A stretch of DNA of 7,420 nucleotides from Massilia sp. (GCA_003520365.1 DOUW01000117.1:1-7420), one strand, 5' to 3'. Counted from the stretch's first letter, positions 1 through 5,829 are shown. Numbers and translations are program-made. The notes: generated by a model not told the origin, from the sequence alone.

Positions 1-594
1 TCGCGGCTGACCCCGACCAGGATAGACGCGCCGCCGAAAATCCGCGTGCCGGAAAGAGAGGAGCCCGAATTCGTCCGCCGCGGCCGCCAGCAGGAGCAGA
101 GCGGCCGCACGCGCAAGATCGCGATGCTGGCCGGCGCGATCGTGCTGCTGCTGATCCTGGTCGCCCAGGGCGCGATCACTTTCCGCAATGCCCTGGCAGC
201 GCACTTCCCGGCCGCCAAGCCGGCGCTGGCATCAAGCTGCGCGGTGCTCGGCTGCCGCGTCGAGCTGCCGGCGCAGGTCGACAACCTCGTCATCGACACC
301 GGCGAACTGACCACGCTCGGCGGCGGCGCCTATGCCTTCACCACGCAGCTGCGCAACCAGGGCGCGGTGCCCCAGGCCTGGCCGAGCCTGGAACTGTCCC
401 TGACCGACGCCAACGACAAGCCGCTGGTGCGCCGCGTGTTCGCGCCGCGCGACTACTTGAAATCGGGTTCCAGCCCGGGTGCCGCAGCTGCGGCCACCGG
501 TCTTGCGCCGCGCGTCGAACAAGCGATCACGCTCCACTTCCGCGTGGACGACCTTCAACCATCCGGCTACCACATCGCCGTTTTCTACCCCTGA
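1..594 (+). CDS. DUF3426 family membrane protein, 5' end missing
   Basis: This frame is open from base 1 to the TGA at 592-594, so the gene starts upstream of the window. A GTG at 46 is in frame but is probably not the start, because proteins of this family normally begin with a zinc-ribbon domain, which would lie upstream. The visible part has a basic stretch (GRTRK, about 115-130), one hydrophobic membrane segment (about 120-180), and then the extracytoplasmic DUF3426 domain. That domain has a Cys pair (SSCAVLGC, 229-255), an ELSLTDANDKP strand, the RRVFAPRDYL motif (about 430-460) and the closing PSGYHIAVFYP. The biochemical function of the family is not established. The protein is probably anchored in the inner membrane with the domain facing the periplasm. 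The kinase gene follows after only 6 nt, so the two are likely co-transcribed and perhaps translationally coupled. The family assignment is fairly secure. Confidence 0.82.
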   Translation, partial: SRLTPTRIDAPPKIRVPEREEPEFVRRGRQQEQSGRTRKIAMLAGAIVLLLILVAQGAITFRNALAAHFPAAKPALASSCAVLGCRVELPAQVDNLVIDTGELTTLGGGAYAFTTQLRNQGAVPQAWPSLELSLTDANDKPLVRRVFAPRDYLKSGSSPGAAAAATGLAPRVEQAITLHFRVDDLQPSGYHIAVFYP

Positions 595-600
595 CAGAAC

Positions 601-1542
601 ATGACTCACCCTACCCTGATCTGCGGATCGCTGGCATTCGACAAGATCATGCAGTACCACGGCCGCTTCGCCGACACCCTGCTGGCTGACCAGCTGCACC
701 GCGTGAACGTCTCCTTCCTGGTCCCGACCCTGCGCACCGAATACGGCGGCTGCTCGGCCAATATCGCCTACAACCTGAATCTGCTGGGCGGCGATCCCCT
801 GATCATGGCGACCATCGGCCAGGACGGCGCCGACTACCTCGAGCGCCTGCGCAACTTCGGCATCAAGACGCGCGCCATCAAGACCATCGGCGACGCCTAC
901 ACCGCCCAGTGTTTTGTTACGGCCGACCAGGACAACAACCAGATCAACGCCTTCCACCCGGGCGCGATGCAGTTCTCGCACGAGAACAACGTCGCCGACT
1001 GCGGCCCGCTGCGCGTGGCGATCATCGCCCCGGACGGCCGCGACGGCATGCTCAAGCACGCGCGCGACTGCGCCGCACTCGGCATCCCCTTCATGTTCGA
1101 CCCGGGCCAGCAGCTGCCGATGTTCAGCGGCGAAGAGCTGCTCGCCTTTATCGAGCAGGCGACCTACCTGGCGGCGAACGACTACGAGTTCGAGATGATC
1201 ATGGACCGCACCGGCCTGACGCTGCAGGACATCGCATCGCGCCTGGACGCGCTGGTCGTCACCCGCGGCGAGAAGGGTTCCGAGATCTATGCCGGCGGCG
1301 AGCGCTACGACATCCCGGCGGTGCCGGCAGCGACCGTGGTCGACCCGACCGGCTGCGGCGACGCCTACCGCGCCGGCCTGCTGTACGGCATCGCGCAAGG
1401 CTACGACTGGAAGACCAGCGGCCGCATCGCCAGCCTGCTCGGCTCGATCAAGATCGCCCACCAGGGCGGCCAGAACCACAGCTTCACCCCCGCCGAGATC
1501 GCCGACAAATTCGAAGCCGCCTTCGGCTACCGTTTCAAATAA
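601..1542 (+). CDS. PfkB-family carbohydrate/nucleoside kinase
   Basis: This 313-residue protein is a complete member of the ribokinase/PfkB fold, which transfers the gamma-phosphate of ATP to a sugar or nucleoside hydroxyl in the cytoplasm. The first PfkB signature is at residues 49-64 (GGCSANIAYNLNLLGG), and the substrate-side motif NQINAFHPGAM is at 113-123. The second signature is at 248-254 (DPTGCGD), with D254 as the expected catalytic base and the glycines forming the anion hole. The Cys in place of the more usual Ala in DTxGAGD is a mild variation. The length is normal for the family. The NQI-AFHPGAM style resembles adenosine/nucleoside kinase-like members, but the substrate cannot be fixed from sequence. 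The ATG at 601 is the natural start, right after the N-terminal GSLAFD strand. There is no clear Shine-Dalgarno in the 6-nt gap, so translation may depend on ribosomes finishing the upstream gene. Confidence 0.9.
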   Translation: MTHPTLICGSLAFDKIMQYHGRFADTLLADQLHRVNVSFLVPTLRTEYGGCSANIAYNLNLLGGDPLIMATIGQDGADYLERLRNFGIKTRAIKTIGDAYTAQCFVTADQDNNQINAFHPGAMQFSHENNVADCGPLRVAIIAPDGRDGMLKHARDCAALGIPFMFDPGQQLPMFSGEELLAFIEQATYLAANDYEFEMIMDRTGLTLQDIASRLDALVVTRGEKGSEIYAGGERYDIPAVPAATVVDPTGCGDAYRAGLLYGIAQGYDWKTSGRIASLLGSIKIAHQGGQNHSFTPAEIADKFEAAFGYRFK

Positions 1543-1561
1543 GCCGATACGTGATCGTGGG

Positions 1562-1627
1562 GTGGGCACTCCGTGCCCACGCGTTACGCCCTTCGAGCGA
1601 AGCCACGTACAGCGAGCTATCGCTCGC
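1562..1627. repeat. Cluster of three short palindromes (REP-like)
   Basis: Three perfect hairpins follow the kinase stop codon. The first is GTGGGCAC-TCC-GTGCCCAC at 1562-1580 (8-bp stem, 3-nt loop). The second is CTTCG-AG-CGAAG at 1591-1602. The third is GCGAGC-TATC-GCTCGC at 1612-1627. None is followed by a T-run, so they are not terminators. They lie before the terminator at 1690-1717 and would form part of the 3' untranslated region of the kinase mRNA. The first palindrome resembles dispersed GTGGGCAC/GTGCCCAC intergenic repeats that I recall from Oxalobacteraceae genomes, but only one copy is in this window, so the repeat status is inferred. Confidence 0.55.
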
Positions 1628-1649
1628 GCCGTGAAGCGCAAGCCAGCGA

Positions 1650-1686
1650 ACGCAAAGTACGAAACGCAAAGTACGAAACGCAAAAC
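1650..1686. repeat. 14-bp tandem repeat, about 2.6 copies
   Basis: The unit ACGCAAAGTACGAA occurs perfectly at 1650-1663 and 1664-1677, followed by a partial copy ACGCAAA at 1678-1684 that runs into the A-rich flank of the terminator. It lies in the convergent gap between the kinase gene and yggT and encodes nothing credible. Confidence 0.8.
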
Positions 1687-1718
1687 AAAAAAATGGGCAG
1701 CCCAGGCTGCCCATTTTC
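1681..1718. terminator. Bidirectional intrinsic terminator between kinase gene and yggT
   Basis: A perfect 10-bp stem ATGGGCAGCC (1693-1702) / GGCTGCCCAT (1705-1714) with a 2-nt CA between the arms is flanked by A-rich sequence at 1681-1692 and TTT at 1715-1717. The flanks extend the stem by three A-T pairs. Read on + it ends the DUF3426-kinase transcript. Read on - the A-run becomes a long U-tract and ends the yggT transcript. The two genes converge here, so one hairpin serves both. Confidence 0.9.
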
Positions 1719-1736
1719 ACATCCAAACAATACGAC

Positions 1737-2270
1737 TCAATACGGCCCCGGAATCAGCATCCGCAGCACGTAAAGCGCAATCTGCAGCAGCAGCACCGCC
1801 ACCAGCACCGACAAGTCCAGCCCGCCGATCGGCGGCACCACGCGGCGGATCGGCCGCAGCAGCGGATCGTTCAGCGCGTGCACGAAGGGCGCCAGCGGCG
1901 CGTGGGGATTGACCCAGCTGAAGATCGCCTCGATGATCAGCAGCGCCACGAAACCGTAGATGATCCACTTCACGAAGCGCGCCAGCGCCAGCAGGAACAC
2001 TTCCTGCCCGCTGGCCCCGACCAGCAGGTAGATGCAGGTGGCCAGCAGCACCACCAGGAAGGCGCCGAGCAGGCTCGCCCAGTCGTAGCCGCCGGCGCCC
2101 GGTACCACGCGGCGCAGCGGCTTGACCAGCCAGTCGCTCAGCGTGAACGTGAACTGTGCCACGGACGCCGGGGGGCGCACCCGGATGGCCTGCATCCAGA
2201 AACGCAGAAGCAGCACCGCGCCCAGCACGCTGGCGGCGGTATCGACGATCAACTGAAGAATGGGCAGCAC
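1737..2270 (-). CDS. yggT: YggT family inner-membrane protein
   Basis: This 177-residue protein begins with a GTG at 2270-2268. The frame stays open upstream to an ATG at 2324, but the AAGGAG at 2276-2281 sits 5 nt before the GTG, and the N-terminus it gives (MLPILQLIVDTAASVLG) fits the family. There are four hydrophobic segments, at about residues 4-24, 66-85, 98-118 and 152-172. The protein is an internal duplication, as is typical of YggT: DWLVKPLRRVVPGAGGYDW (46-64) is echoed by NDPLLRPIRRVVPPIGGLD (134-152). The family is linked to osmotic tolerance and to the broader YlmG/CCB3 group of membrane proteins, but its precise activity is unknown. It often neighbours yggS/proC, but not here. 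It is the last gene of the - strand block and is separated from the H1-like gene by that gene's terminator. Confidence 0.9.
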   Translation of the reverse strand: MLPILQLIVDTAASVLGAVLLLRFWMQAIRVRPPASVAQFTFTLSDWLVKPLRRVVPGAGGYDWASLLGAFLVVLLATCIYLLVGASGQEVFLLALARFVKWIIYGFVALLIIEAIFSWVNPHAPLAPFVHALNDPLLRPIRRVVPPIGGLDLSVLVAVLLLQIALYVLRMLIPGPY

Positions 2271-2275
2271 GAAGA

Positions 2276-2281
2276 CTCCTT
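2276..2281 (-). promoter_or_regulatory. Ribosome binding site fixing the yggT GTG start
   Basis: On the - strand this reads AAGGAG, 5 nt before the GTG at 2270. No comparable site precedes the in-frame ATG at 2324, which lies inside the palindromic leader. This site therefore decides the start. Confidence 0.85.
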
Positions 2282-2292
2282 GAGATGAAAAC

Positions 2293-2352
2293 CTATTTCG
2301 GTAGGAATGCCTGGCTGCGGGCAAGCCCCCAGCGTTCAGCCTACTGAAATAG
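2293..2352. promoter_or_regulatory. Nested palindrome in the yggT leader
   Basis: The outer arms CTATTTCGGTAGG (2293-2305) and CCTACTGAAATAG (2340-2352) pair over 13 positions, with only one imperfect pair (G-T on +, A-C on -). Inside them GCTGCGGG (2314-2321) and CCCCCAGC (2326-2333) form a second stem with one C-C mismatch and a CAAG loop. The element ends 11 nt before the yggT Shine-Dalgarno and begins 5 nt after the U-tract of the H1 terminator, so it fills the whole leader. It could be a structured mRNA leader, an operator, or a small RNA end. The single wobble favours folding of a + strand RNA, while its position favours a role for yggT. I do not recognise it as a named RNA family. Confidence 0.55.
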
Positions 2353-2357
2353 ATTCG

Positions 2358-2393
2358 AAAAAAAACCGCTGTGCGAACATATCACACAGCGGT
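2358..2393 (-). terminator. Intrinsic terminator of the H1-like gene
   Basis: On the - strand a perfect 9-bp stem ACCGCTGTG / CACAGCGGT (arms at 2385-2393 and 2365-2373, 11-nt loop) is followed directly by a run of eight T (2358-2365; the last stem base also belongs to the run). It lies about 30 nt past the H1 stop codon. On + there is no T-run after the stem, so it works in one direction only. Confidence 0.92.
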
Positions 2394-2422
2394 ATTGTGC
2401 CCTAAGCGGGCGCGGCCTGCCG

Positions 2423-4042
2423 TTACGGACGGCTGCTGGTCGGGAACGGCCAAGCGGCGGCCGGCGCCAGCACGGTCTTCGCCGCCGGTGCCGGAGCGGC
2501 CGGCTTGGCGTCGCCGCTCGCTTCTTTCGACGCTTGCTTGGCTGCGGCCTGGGGCTTGGCTTCGGTTTCCTTGGCTGCCTTCTTCGCTGCCGGCTTCTTG
2601 GCTGCAGGCTTGGCCGCTGCTTCCGGCTTGGCTTCGGCCTTCGCTTCCGGCTTCGCTTCCGCCTTGGCTTCCGGCTTCGCTTCGGCCTTCACTTCCGGCT
2701 TGGCTTCGGCCTTGACTGCCGGTGCAGCCGGCTTGGCCGCGGTTGCCGCTTCCGGCTTGGCTTCGGCCTTCATTGCGGTCTTGGCTGCCGGCTTGGCTGC
2801 GGTCTTGGTTGCTGCCGACTTGGCCGGCGCTTTCGCTGCGGTCGTGGTCGCTGCGGCTTTGGCCGGCGCCTTGGCGGCGGTCTTGGTTGCTGCCGACTTG
2901 GCCGGAGCCTTCGTTGCGGTCTTGGTTGCTGCGGCTTTGGCCGGAGCCTTCGCTGCGGTCTTGGTCGCGGCTGCCTTGGCCGGAGCTTTTGCTGCGGTCT
3001 TGGTTGCGGCTGCCTTGGCGGACGTCTTCGCAGACGTCCCCTTCGCTGCGGTCTTGGTTGCGGCTGCCTTAACCGGAGCTTTTGCTGCGGTCTTGGTTGC
3101 GGCTGCCTTGGCCGGAGCCTTCGCCGCGGTCCTGGTTGCTGCCTTGGCCGGAGCCTTCGCTGCGGTCTTGGTTGCGGACGTCTTCGCAGACGTCCCCTTC
3201 ACCGGAGCTTTTGCTGCGGTCTTGGCTGCCGACTTGGCCGGAGCCTTCGCTGCGGTCTTGGTTGCCGCCTTGGCCGGAGCCTTCGCTGCGGTCTTGGCTG
3301 CCGCCTTGGCCGGAGCCTTTGCTGCGGTCTTGGTTGCGGACGTCTTCGCAGACGTCCCCTTCACCGGAGCTTTTGCTGCGGTCTTGGTTGCTGCCTTGGC
3401 GGACGTCTTCGCAGGCACCCCCTTCGCTGCGGTCTTGGCCGGCGCTTTTGCCGCGGTCTTGGTTGCTGCTGCCTTCACCGGCGCTTTTGCTGCGGTCTTG
3501 GCTGCTGCCTTGGCGGACGTCTTCGCAGACGTCCCCTTCGCTGCGGTCTTGACTGGCGCTTTTGCCGCGGTCTTGGCTGCTGCCTTCACCGGAGTCTTTG
3601 CTGCGGTCTTGGCTGCTGCTTTGGCCGGTGCTTTTGCTGCGGTCTTGGTTGCTGCTGCTTTAGCCGGAGCCTTCGCTGCAGTCTTTGCCGGAGCGGCAGT
3701 TTTCTTTGCAGCCGGTTTTGCGGCGGCCTTGGTCGCTGCTGCTTTTGCTACCGGCTTGGCTGCGGCTTTCTTTGCTGCCGGTGCTGCAGCTTTCTTTGCT
3801 GCCGGCTTCGCAGCTGCCTTGGTTGCAGTTGCTTTCTTCGCTGCCGGCTTTGCAGCCGGCTTGGCAGCCGACTTCGCAGCCGGTTTGGCGGCGGCCTTGG
3901 CCGGGGTCTTCTCTGCCGGCTTGGCGGCGGTTGCCGACTTCTTGGCCGCGACTGGCTTTTCTGCTGCGGCGGTCTTTGCGGCCGGTTTGGCGGCAGTCTT
4001 CGCTGCCGGTTTTGCTGCTGGTTTCTTAGCGGCTGTTGCCAT
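2423..4042 (-). CDS. Very long histone H1-like Lys/Ala/Pro-rich DNA-binding protein
   Basis: This 539-residue protein is almost entirely Ala, Lys, Pro and Thr, and resembles AlgP and the bacterial H1-like proteins of betaproteobacteria (for example BpH1 of Bordetella). Such proteins are intrinsically disordered, bind DNA through lysine-rich PAAK-type repeats, and help compact the nucleoid. The N-terminal part (1 to about 120) has KPAAK repeats. Residues about 120-420 carry units like ATKTAAKAPAKAA, interrupted five times by a G(T/V)(S/P)AKTS module. Residues about 424-510 add glutamate (KAEAKPE repeats), lowering the net charge. The tail ends in AAAWPFPTSSRP, the only aromatic cluster. The ATG at 4042 has AAGGAG 7 nt upstream (4050-4055). 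Family members are usually about 200 residues, so this one is unusually large. The gene has its own terminator and is flanked by long non-coding DNA. Function is inferred from composition, and the repeat number may be affected by assembly. Confidence 0.88.
   Translation of the reverse strand: MATAAKKPAAKPAAKTAAKPAAKTAAAEKPVAAKKSATAAKPAEKTPAKAAAKPAAKSAAKPAAKPAAKKATATKAAAKPAAKKAAAPAAKKAAAKPVAKAAATKAAAKPAAKKTAAPAKTAAKAPAKAAATKTAAKAPAKAAAKTAAKTPVKAAAKTAAKAPVKTAAKGTSAKTSAKAAAKTAAKAPVKAAATKTAAKAPAKTAAKGVPAKTSAKAATKTAAKAPVKGTSAKTSATKTAAKAPAKAAAKTAAKAPAKAATKTAAKAPAKSAAKTAAKAPVKGTSAKTSATKTAAKAPAKAATRTAAKAPAKAAATKTAAKAPVKAAATKTAAKGTSAKTSAKAAATKTAAKAPAKAAATKTAAKAPAKAAATKTATKAPAKSAATKTAAKAPAKAAATTTAAKAPAKSAATKTAAKPAAKTAMKAEAKPEAATAAKPAAPAVKAEAKPEVKAEAKPEAKAEAKPEAKAEAKPEAAAKPAAKKPAAKKAAKETEAKPQAAAKQASKEASGDAKPAAPAPAAKTVLAPAAAWPFPTSSRP
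2785..3690 (-). repeat. Degenerate tandem repeat region inside the H1-like gene
   Basis: Units of about 33-39 bp coding for AA(T)KTAAKAPAKAA variants recur throughout. The DNA word GCTGCGGTCTTG (+ strand) reappears nearly every unit. Units keep the reading frame but differ by synonymous changes and by small in-frame gains or losses such as AAATK versus ATK and APAK versus APVK. Such arrays change length by slippage or recombination without breaking the frame, and size variation is known for AlgP and for Bordetella BpH1. Confidence 0.85.
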
Positions 4043-4169
4043 TTTTATTCTCCTTCTCTGCGATGAGAAAATACGCTACAAGGTTTAAACCCGTCCGAAC
4101 GTTTTCTTGCGTCGGGCGAATTATTCATCGGCACAAACCGGTCGGTTACTGCCAATGAATACGGCACCA

Positions 4170-4209
4170 GCTGAACTGCTGCAACTCCTCACAATTGCAG
4201 CGCTTCAGC
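4170..4209. other. 40-nt hairpin with CTCCTC loop
   Basis: The arms GCTGAACTGCTGCAA (4170-4184) and TTGCAGCGCTTCAGC (4195-4209) pair over 15 positions with one C-C mismatch and one G-T pair. The 10-nt loop reads CTCCTCACAA on + and TTGTGAGGAG on -. It has no adjacent T-run, so it is not a terminator. On + the exposed loop would be complementary to Shine-Dalgarno sequences. On - it would sit in a long H1 leader if the promoter lies upstream of 4209. Confidence 0.5.
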
Positions 4210-4266
4210 CAACGTCGCAGGACACTCACTCTTCCAGCTGTTTTTCACATCGCTACCCTTGCGGGC

Positions 4267-4326
4267 GCGAAAAGAAAAAGCCGCCTTGCCTGAACGCGAT
4301 CAGGCAGTGCGGCTTGTTCTTTTCGC
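4267..4326. terminator. 60-nt near-perfect palindrome, bidirectional terminator
   Basis: The arms 4267-4293 and 4300-4326 pair over 27 positions with two mismatches (C4285-T4308, A4277-G4316) and one wobble, around the loop ACGCGA. The core is AAGCCGC / GCGGCTT. The outer arms are A-rich on the left and T-rich on the right. On - the core is followed by TTTTTCTTTTC, and on + by GTTCTTTTC. It can therefore terminate in both directions, better on -. No gene ends next to it on either strand: nrdB already has a terminator about 280 nt upstream. Confidence 0.75.
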
Positions 4327-4417
4327 TGCGCTCAAGTGCATACTGATTGAATCAGCGTCCCATTATTCGATCGGTTTTGTTTGCCGGTGAGCATGCAAAA
4401 AAATCCATGTTCACACT

Positions 4418-4446
4418 TTGACAAATTCAATCACGTAAAGTACACG
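4418..4446 (+). promoter_or_regulatory. Possible sigma70 promoter
   Basis: A perfect TTGACA (4418-4423) is followed after 17 nt by TACACG (4441-4446), a poor -10 that keeps the TA and one further A. It would start a + strand transcript near 4453. No protein gene follows, but the hairpin at 4615-4634 with CTTTTG behind it could end a transcript of about 190 nt. The -35 is good and the -10 is weak, so this is only a candidate. Confidence 0.25.
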
Positions 4447-4606
4447 AAAACCTTGTCAGTGCGCAACCCGCACACATGAATTTCACTCTATTGGACAGCG
4501 CCGCAACGCTTTGTGCGTCAAAGGAAGCCTGATTTCATCGGCAAATCTCGCAAATCGCGTTTGCACGCAGGGTGCGCACGATTGAAACGCCGGCATCGAC
4601 CGGAAT

Positions 4607-4634
4607 AAAAAAAACCCGACGATTTCTCGTCGGG
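4607..4634 (-). terminator. Intrinsic terminator of the nrdAB operon
   Basis: A perfect 8-bp stem CCCGACGA / TCGTCGGG with a 4-nt loop (4615-4634) is followed on the - strand by eight T (4607-4614). It starts about 40 nt past the nrdB stop codon. On + the stem is followed by CTTTTG, so it could also work weakly in that direction. Confidence 0.93.
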
Positions 4635-4676
4635 CTTTTGCATTTACTGACGCTGTCGCTGTGGCTATCGCGACGA

Positions 4677-5798
4677 TCAATCCCAGCTCAGCGCACCGCC
4701 GGTCTGGTACTCGGTCACGCGCGTCTCGAAGAAGTTACGCTCCTTCTTCAGGTCGATCATTTCGCTCATCCACGGGAACGGGTTCTCTTCGTTCGGGAAC
4801 AGCGGTTCGAGGCCGATCTGCACGGCGCGGCGGTTGGCGATGAAGCGCAGGTAGCTCTTGAACATCGGCGCGTTCAGGCCCAGCACGCCGCGCGGCATGG
4901 TGTCTTCGGCATAGCGGTATTCGAGTTCGACCGCCTGCAGGAACAGCTGCTTGAGCTCTTCGCGGAAGGCCGGGGTCCACAGCTGCGGGTTTTCCATCTT
5001 GATCGTGTTGATCAGGTCGATGCCGAAGTTCACGTGCATCGACTCGTCGCGCAGGATGTACTGGTACTGCTCGGCGGCGCCGGTCATCTTGTTCTGGCGG
5101 CCCAGCGCCAGGATCTGGGTGAAGCCGACGTAGAAGAACAGGCCTTCCATCAGGCAGGCGAAGACGATGATCGACTTCAGCAGCTGCTGGTCGGCCTCCA
5201 GGGTGCCGGTCTTGAATTCAGGATCGGTCAGGACGTTGATGAACGGGATCAGGAACTGGTCCTTGTCGTGGATCGACGCGATCTCGTTGTAGGCGTTGAA
5301 GATTTCCTTCTCGTCCAGGCCGAGCGACTCGACGATGTACTGGTAGGCGTGGGTGTGGATCGCCTCCTCGAACGCCTGGCGCAGCAGGTACTGGCGGCAT
5401 TCCGGCGCCGTGATGTGGCGGTAGGTGCCCAGCACGATGTTGTTGGCGGCCAGCGAGTCGGCGGTGGTGAAGAAGCCGAGGTTGCGCTTGACCAGGCGGC
5501 GCTCGTCTTCGGTCAGGCCGTTCGGGCTCTTCCACAGCTCGATGTCGCGCTGCATGTTCACTTCCTGCGGCATCCAGTGGTTGGCGCAGCCGGCCAGGTA
5601 CTTGTCCCATGCCCACTTGTACTTGAACGGCACCAGCTGGTTGACGTCGGTCTGGCCGTTGATGATGCGCTTGTCGTCGGCGTTCACGCGCTTGGCGACT
5701 TCTGCGGCAGGTGCGCCGTCTGGAGTCACTGCGGGATTGCCTGCGAGCGCAGGGTTCGCGCCTGGCGCGGTGCTTGGTTCATCGTCCCATGACAACAT
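4677..5798 (-). CDS. nrdB: Class Ia ribonucleotide reductase beta subunit
   Basis: This is the radical-generating subunit (R2), which holds a di-iron centre and the tyrosyl radical and works with NrdA to reduce ribonucleoside diphosphates to deoxy forms. All key residues are present in the 373-residue protein: iron ligands D114, E145, H148, E218, E252 and H255; radical Tyr Y152 (in EAIHTHAY); W75; and D251 of the transfer path. Y364 in the C-terminal tail ([11 protein letters not shown]) matches the Tyr that relays the radical to NrdA. A Tyr rather than Phe at 152 argues for class Ia, not the Chlamydia-type Ic. Residues 5-35 are a low-complexity Ala/Pro/Gly linker. The ATG at 5798 has AAGGA 7 nt upstream (5806-5810). 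It follows nrdA after 82 nt and is the last gene of the operon. Regulation by NrdR is likely, but the operon promoter is outside the window. Confidence 0.97.
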   Translation of the reverse strand: MLSWDDEPSTAPGANPALAGNPAVTPDGAPAAEVAKRVNADDKRIINGQTDVNQLVPFKYKWAWDKYLAGCANHWMPQEVNMQRDIELWKSPNGLTEDERRLVKRNLGFFTTADSLAANNIVLGTYRHITAPECRQYLLRQAFEEAIHTHAYQYIVESLGLDEKEIFNAYNEIASIHDKDQFLIPFINVLTDPEFKTGTLEADQQLLKSIIVFACLMEGLFFYVGFTQILALGRQNKMTGAAEQYQYILRDESMHVNFGIDLINTIKMENPQLWTPAFREELKQLFLQAVELEYRYAEDTMPRGVLGLNAPMFKSYLRFIANRRAVQIGLEPLFPNEENPFPWMSEMIDLKKERNFFETRVTEYQTGGALSWD

Positions 5799-5829
5799 GA
5801 TTGTTTCCTTTGAATTCTTGACGTGGCAG

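Larger units (their letters stand above)
4043..4676. other. 634-nt gene-free region between nrdB and the H1-like gene
   Basis: I find no convincing protein gene here. From low to high coordinate it holds: the H1 ribosome binding site (4050-4055); a perfect GGTTTAAACC palindrome (4082-4091); a 40-nt hairpin (4170-4209); a 60-nt near-perfect palindrome acting as a terminator (4267-4326); a CTGATT-G-AATCAG palindrome (4343-4355); a promoter-like TTGACA on + (4418-4423); and the nrdB terminator (4607-4634). The base composition is visibly less GC-rich than the flanking genes. The H1 promoter should be here, but no clear -35/-10 pair was found. Confidence 0.7.

Noticed and set aside
232..1683. 483-codon open frame on - opposite the DUF3426 and kinase genes
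   Set aside because: It overlaps two well-supported + genes and extends through the repeat and terminator region. Its sequence is low-complexity Arg/Ala/Val/Gly.
2358..2393. H1 terminator hairpin as a bidirectional terminator or attenuator
   Set aside because: Only the - strand has a T-run after the stem. The + strand continues ATTGTGCC.
2505..4088. Long open frames (over 500 codons) on the + strand opposite the H1-like gene, giving Ala/Val/Phe-rich or Gly/Cys/Leu/Arg-rich proteins
   Set aside because: They are by-products of the repetitive GC-rich coding strand, which lacks stop codons in several frames. There is no family resemblance, and the - strand frame has the ribosome binding site, terminator and a recognisable protein type.
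4056..4130. AT-rich words upstream of the H1 gene that might be a -10 element (AATAAT at 4120-4125 on -)
   Set aside because: No acceptable -35 lies at the right distance, so I do not call a promoter.
4107..4346. Possible 79-residue protein on +
   Set aside because: It runs through the 60-nt terminator palindrome, has no ribosome binding site, and resembles no known family.
4476..4532. 18-codon frame starting MNFTLLDS downstream of the candidate + promoter
   Set aside because: There is no Shine-Dalgarno before the ATG. A frame this short is expected by chance.
4043..4676. NrdR boxes or other nrd operators
   Set aside because: This region is downstream of nrdB. The nrdA promoter, where such boxes belong, is outside the window, and I saw no paired NrdR-like motifs here.
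4572..5792. 406-codon open frame on + opposite nrdB
   Set aside because: nrdB on - is complete with all catalytic residues. The antisense frame has no recognisable domain and starts ahead of the terminator hairpin.
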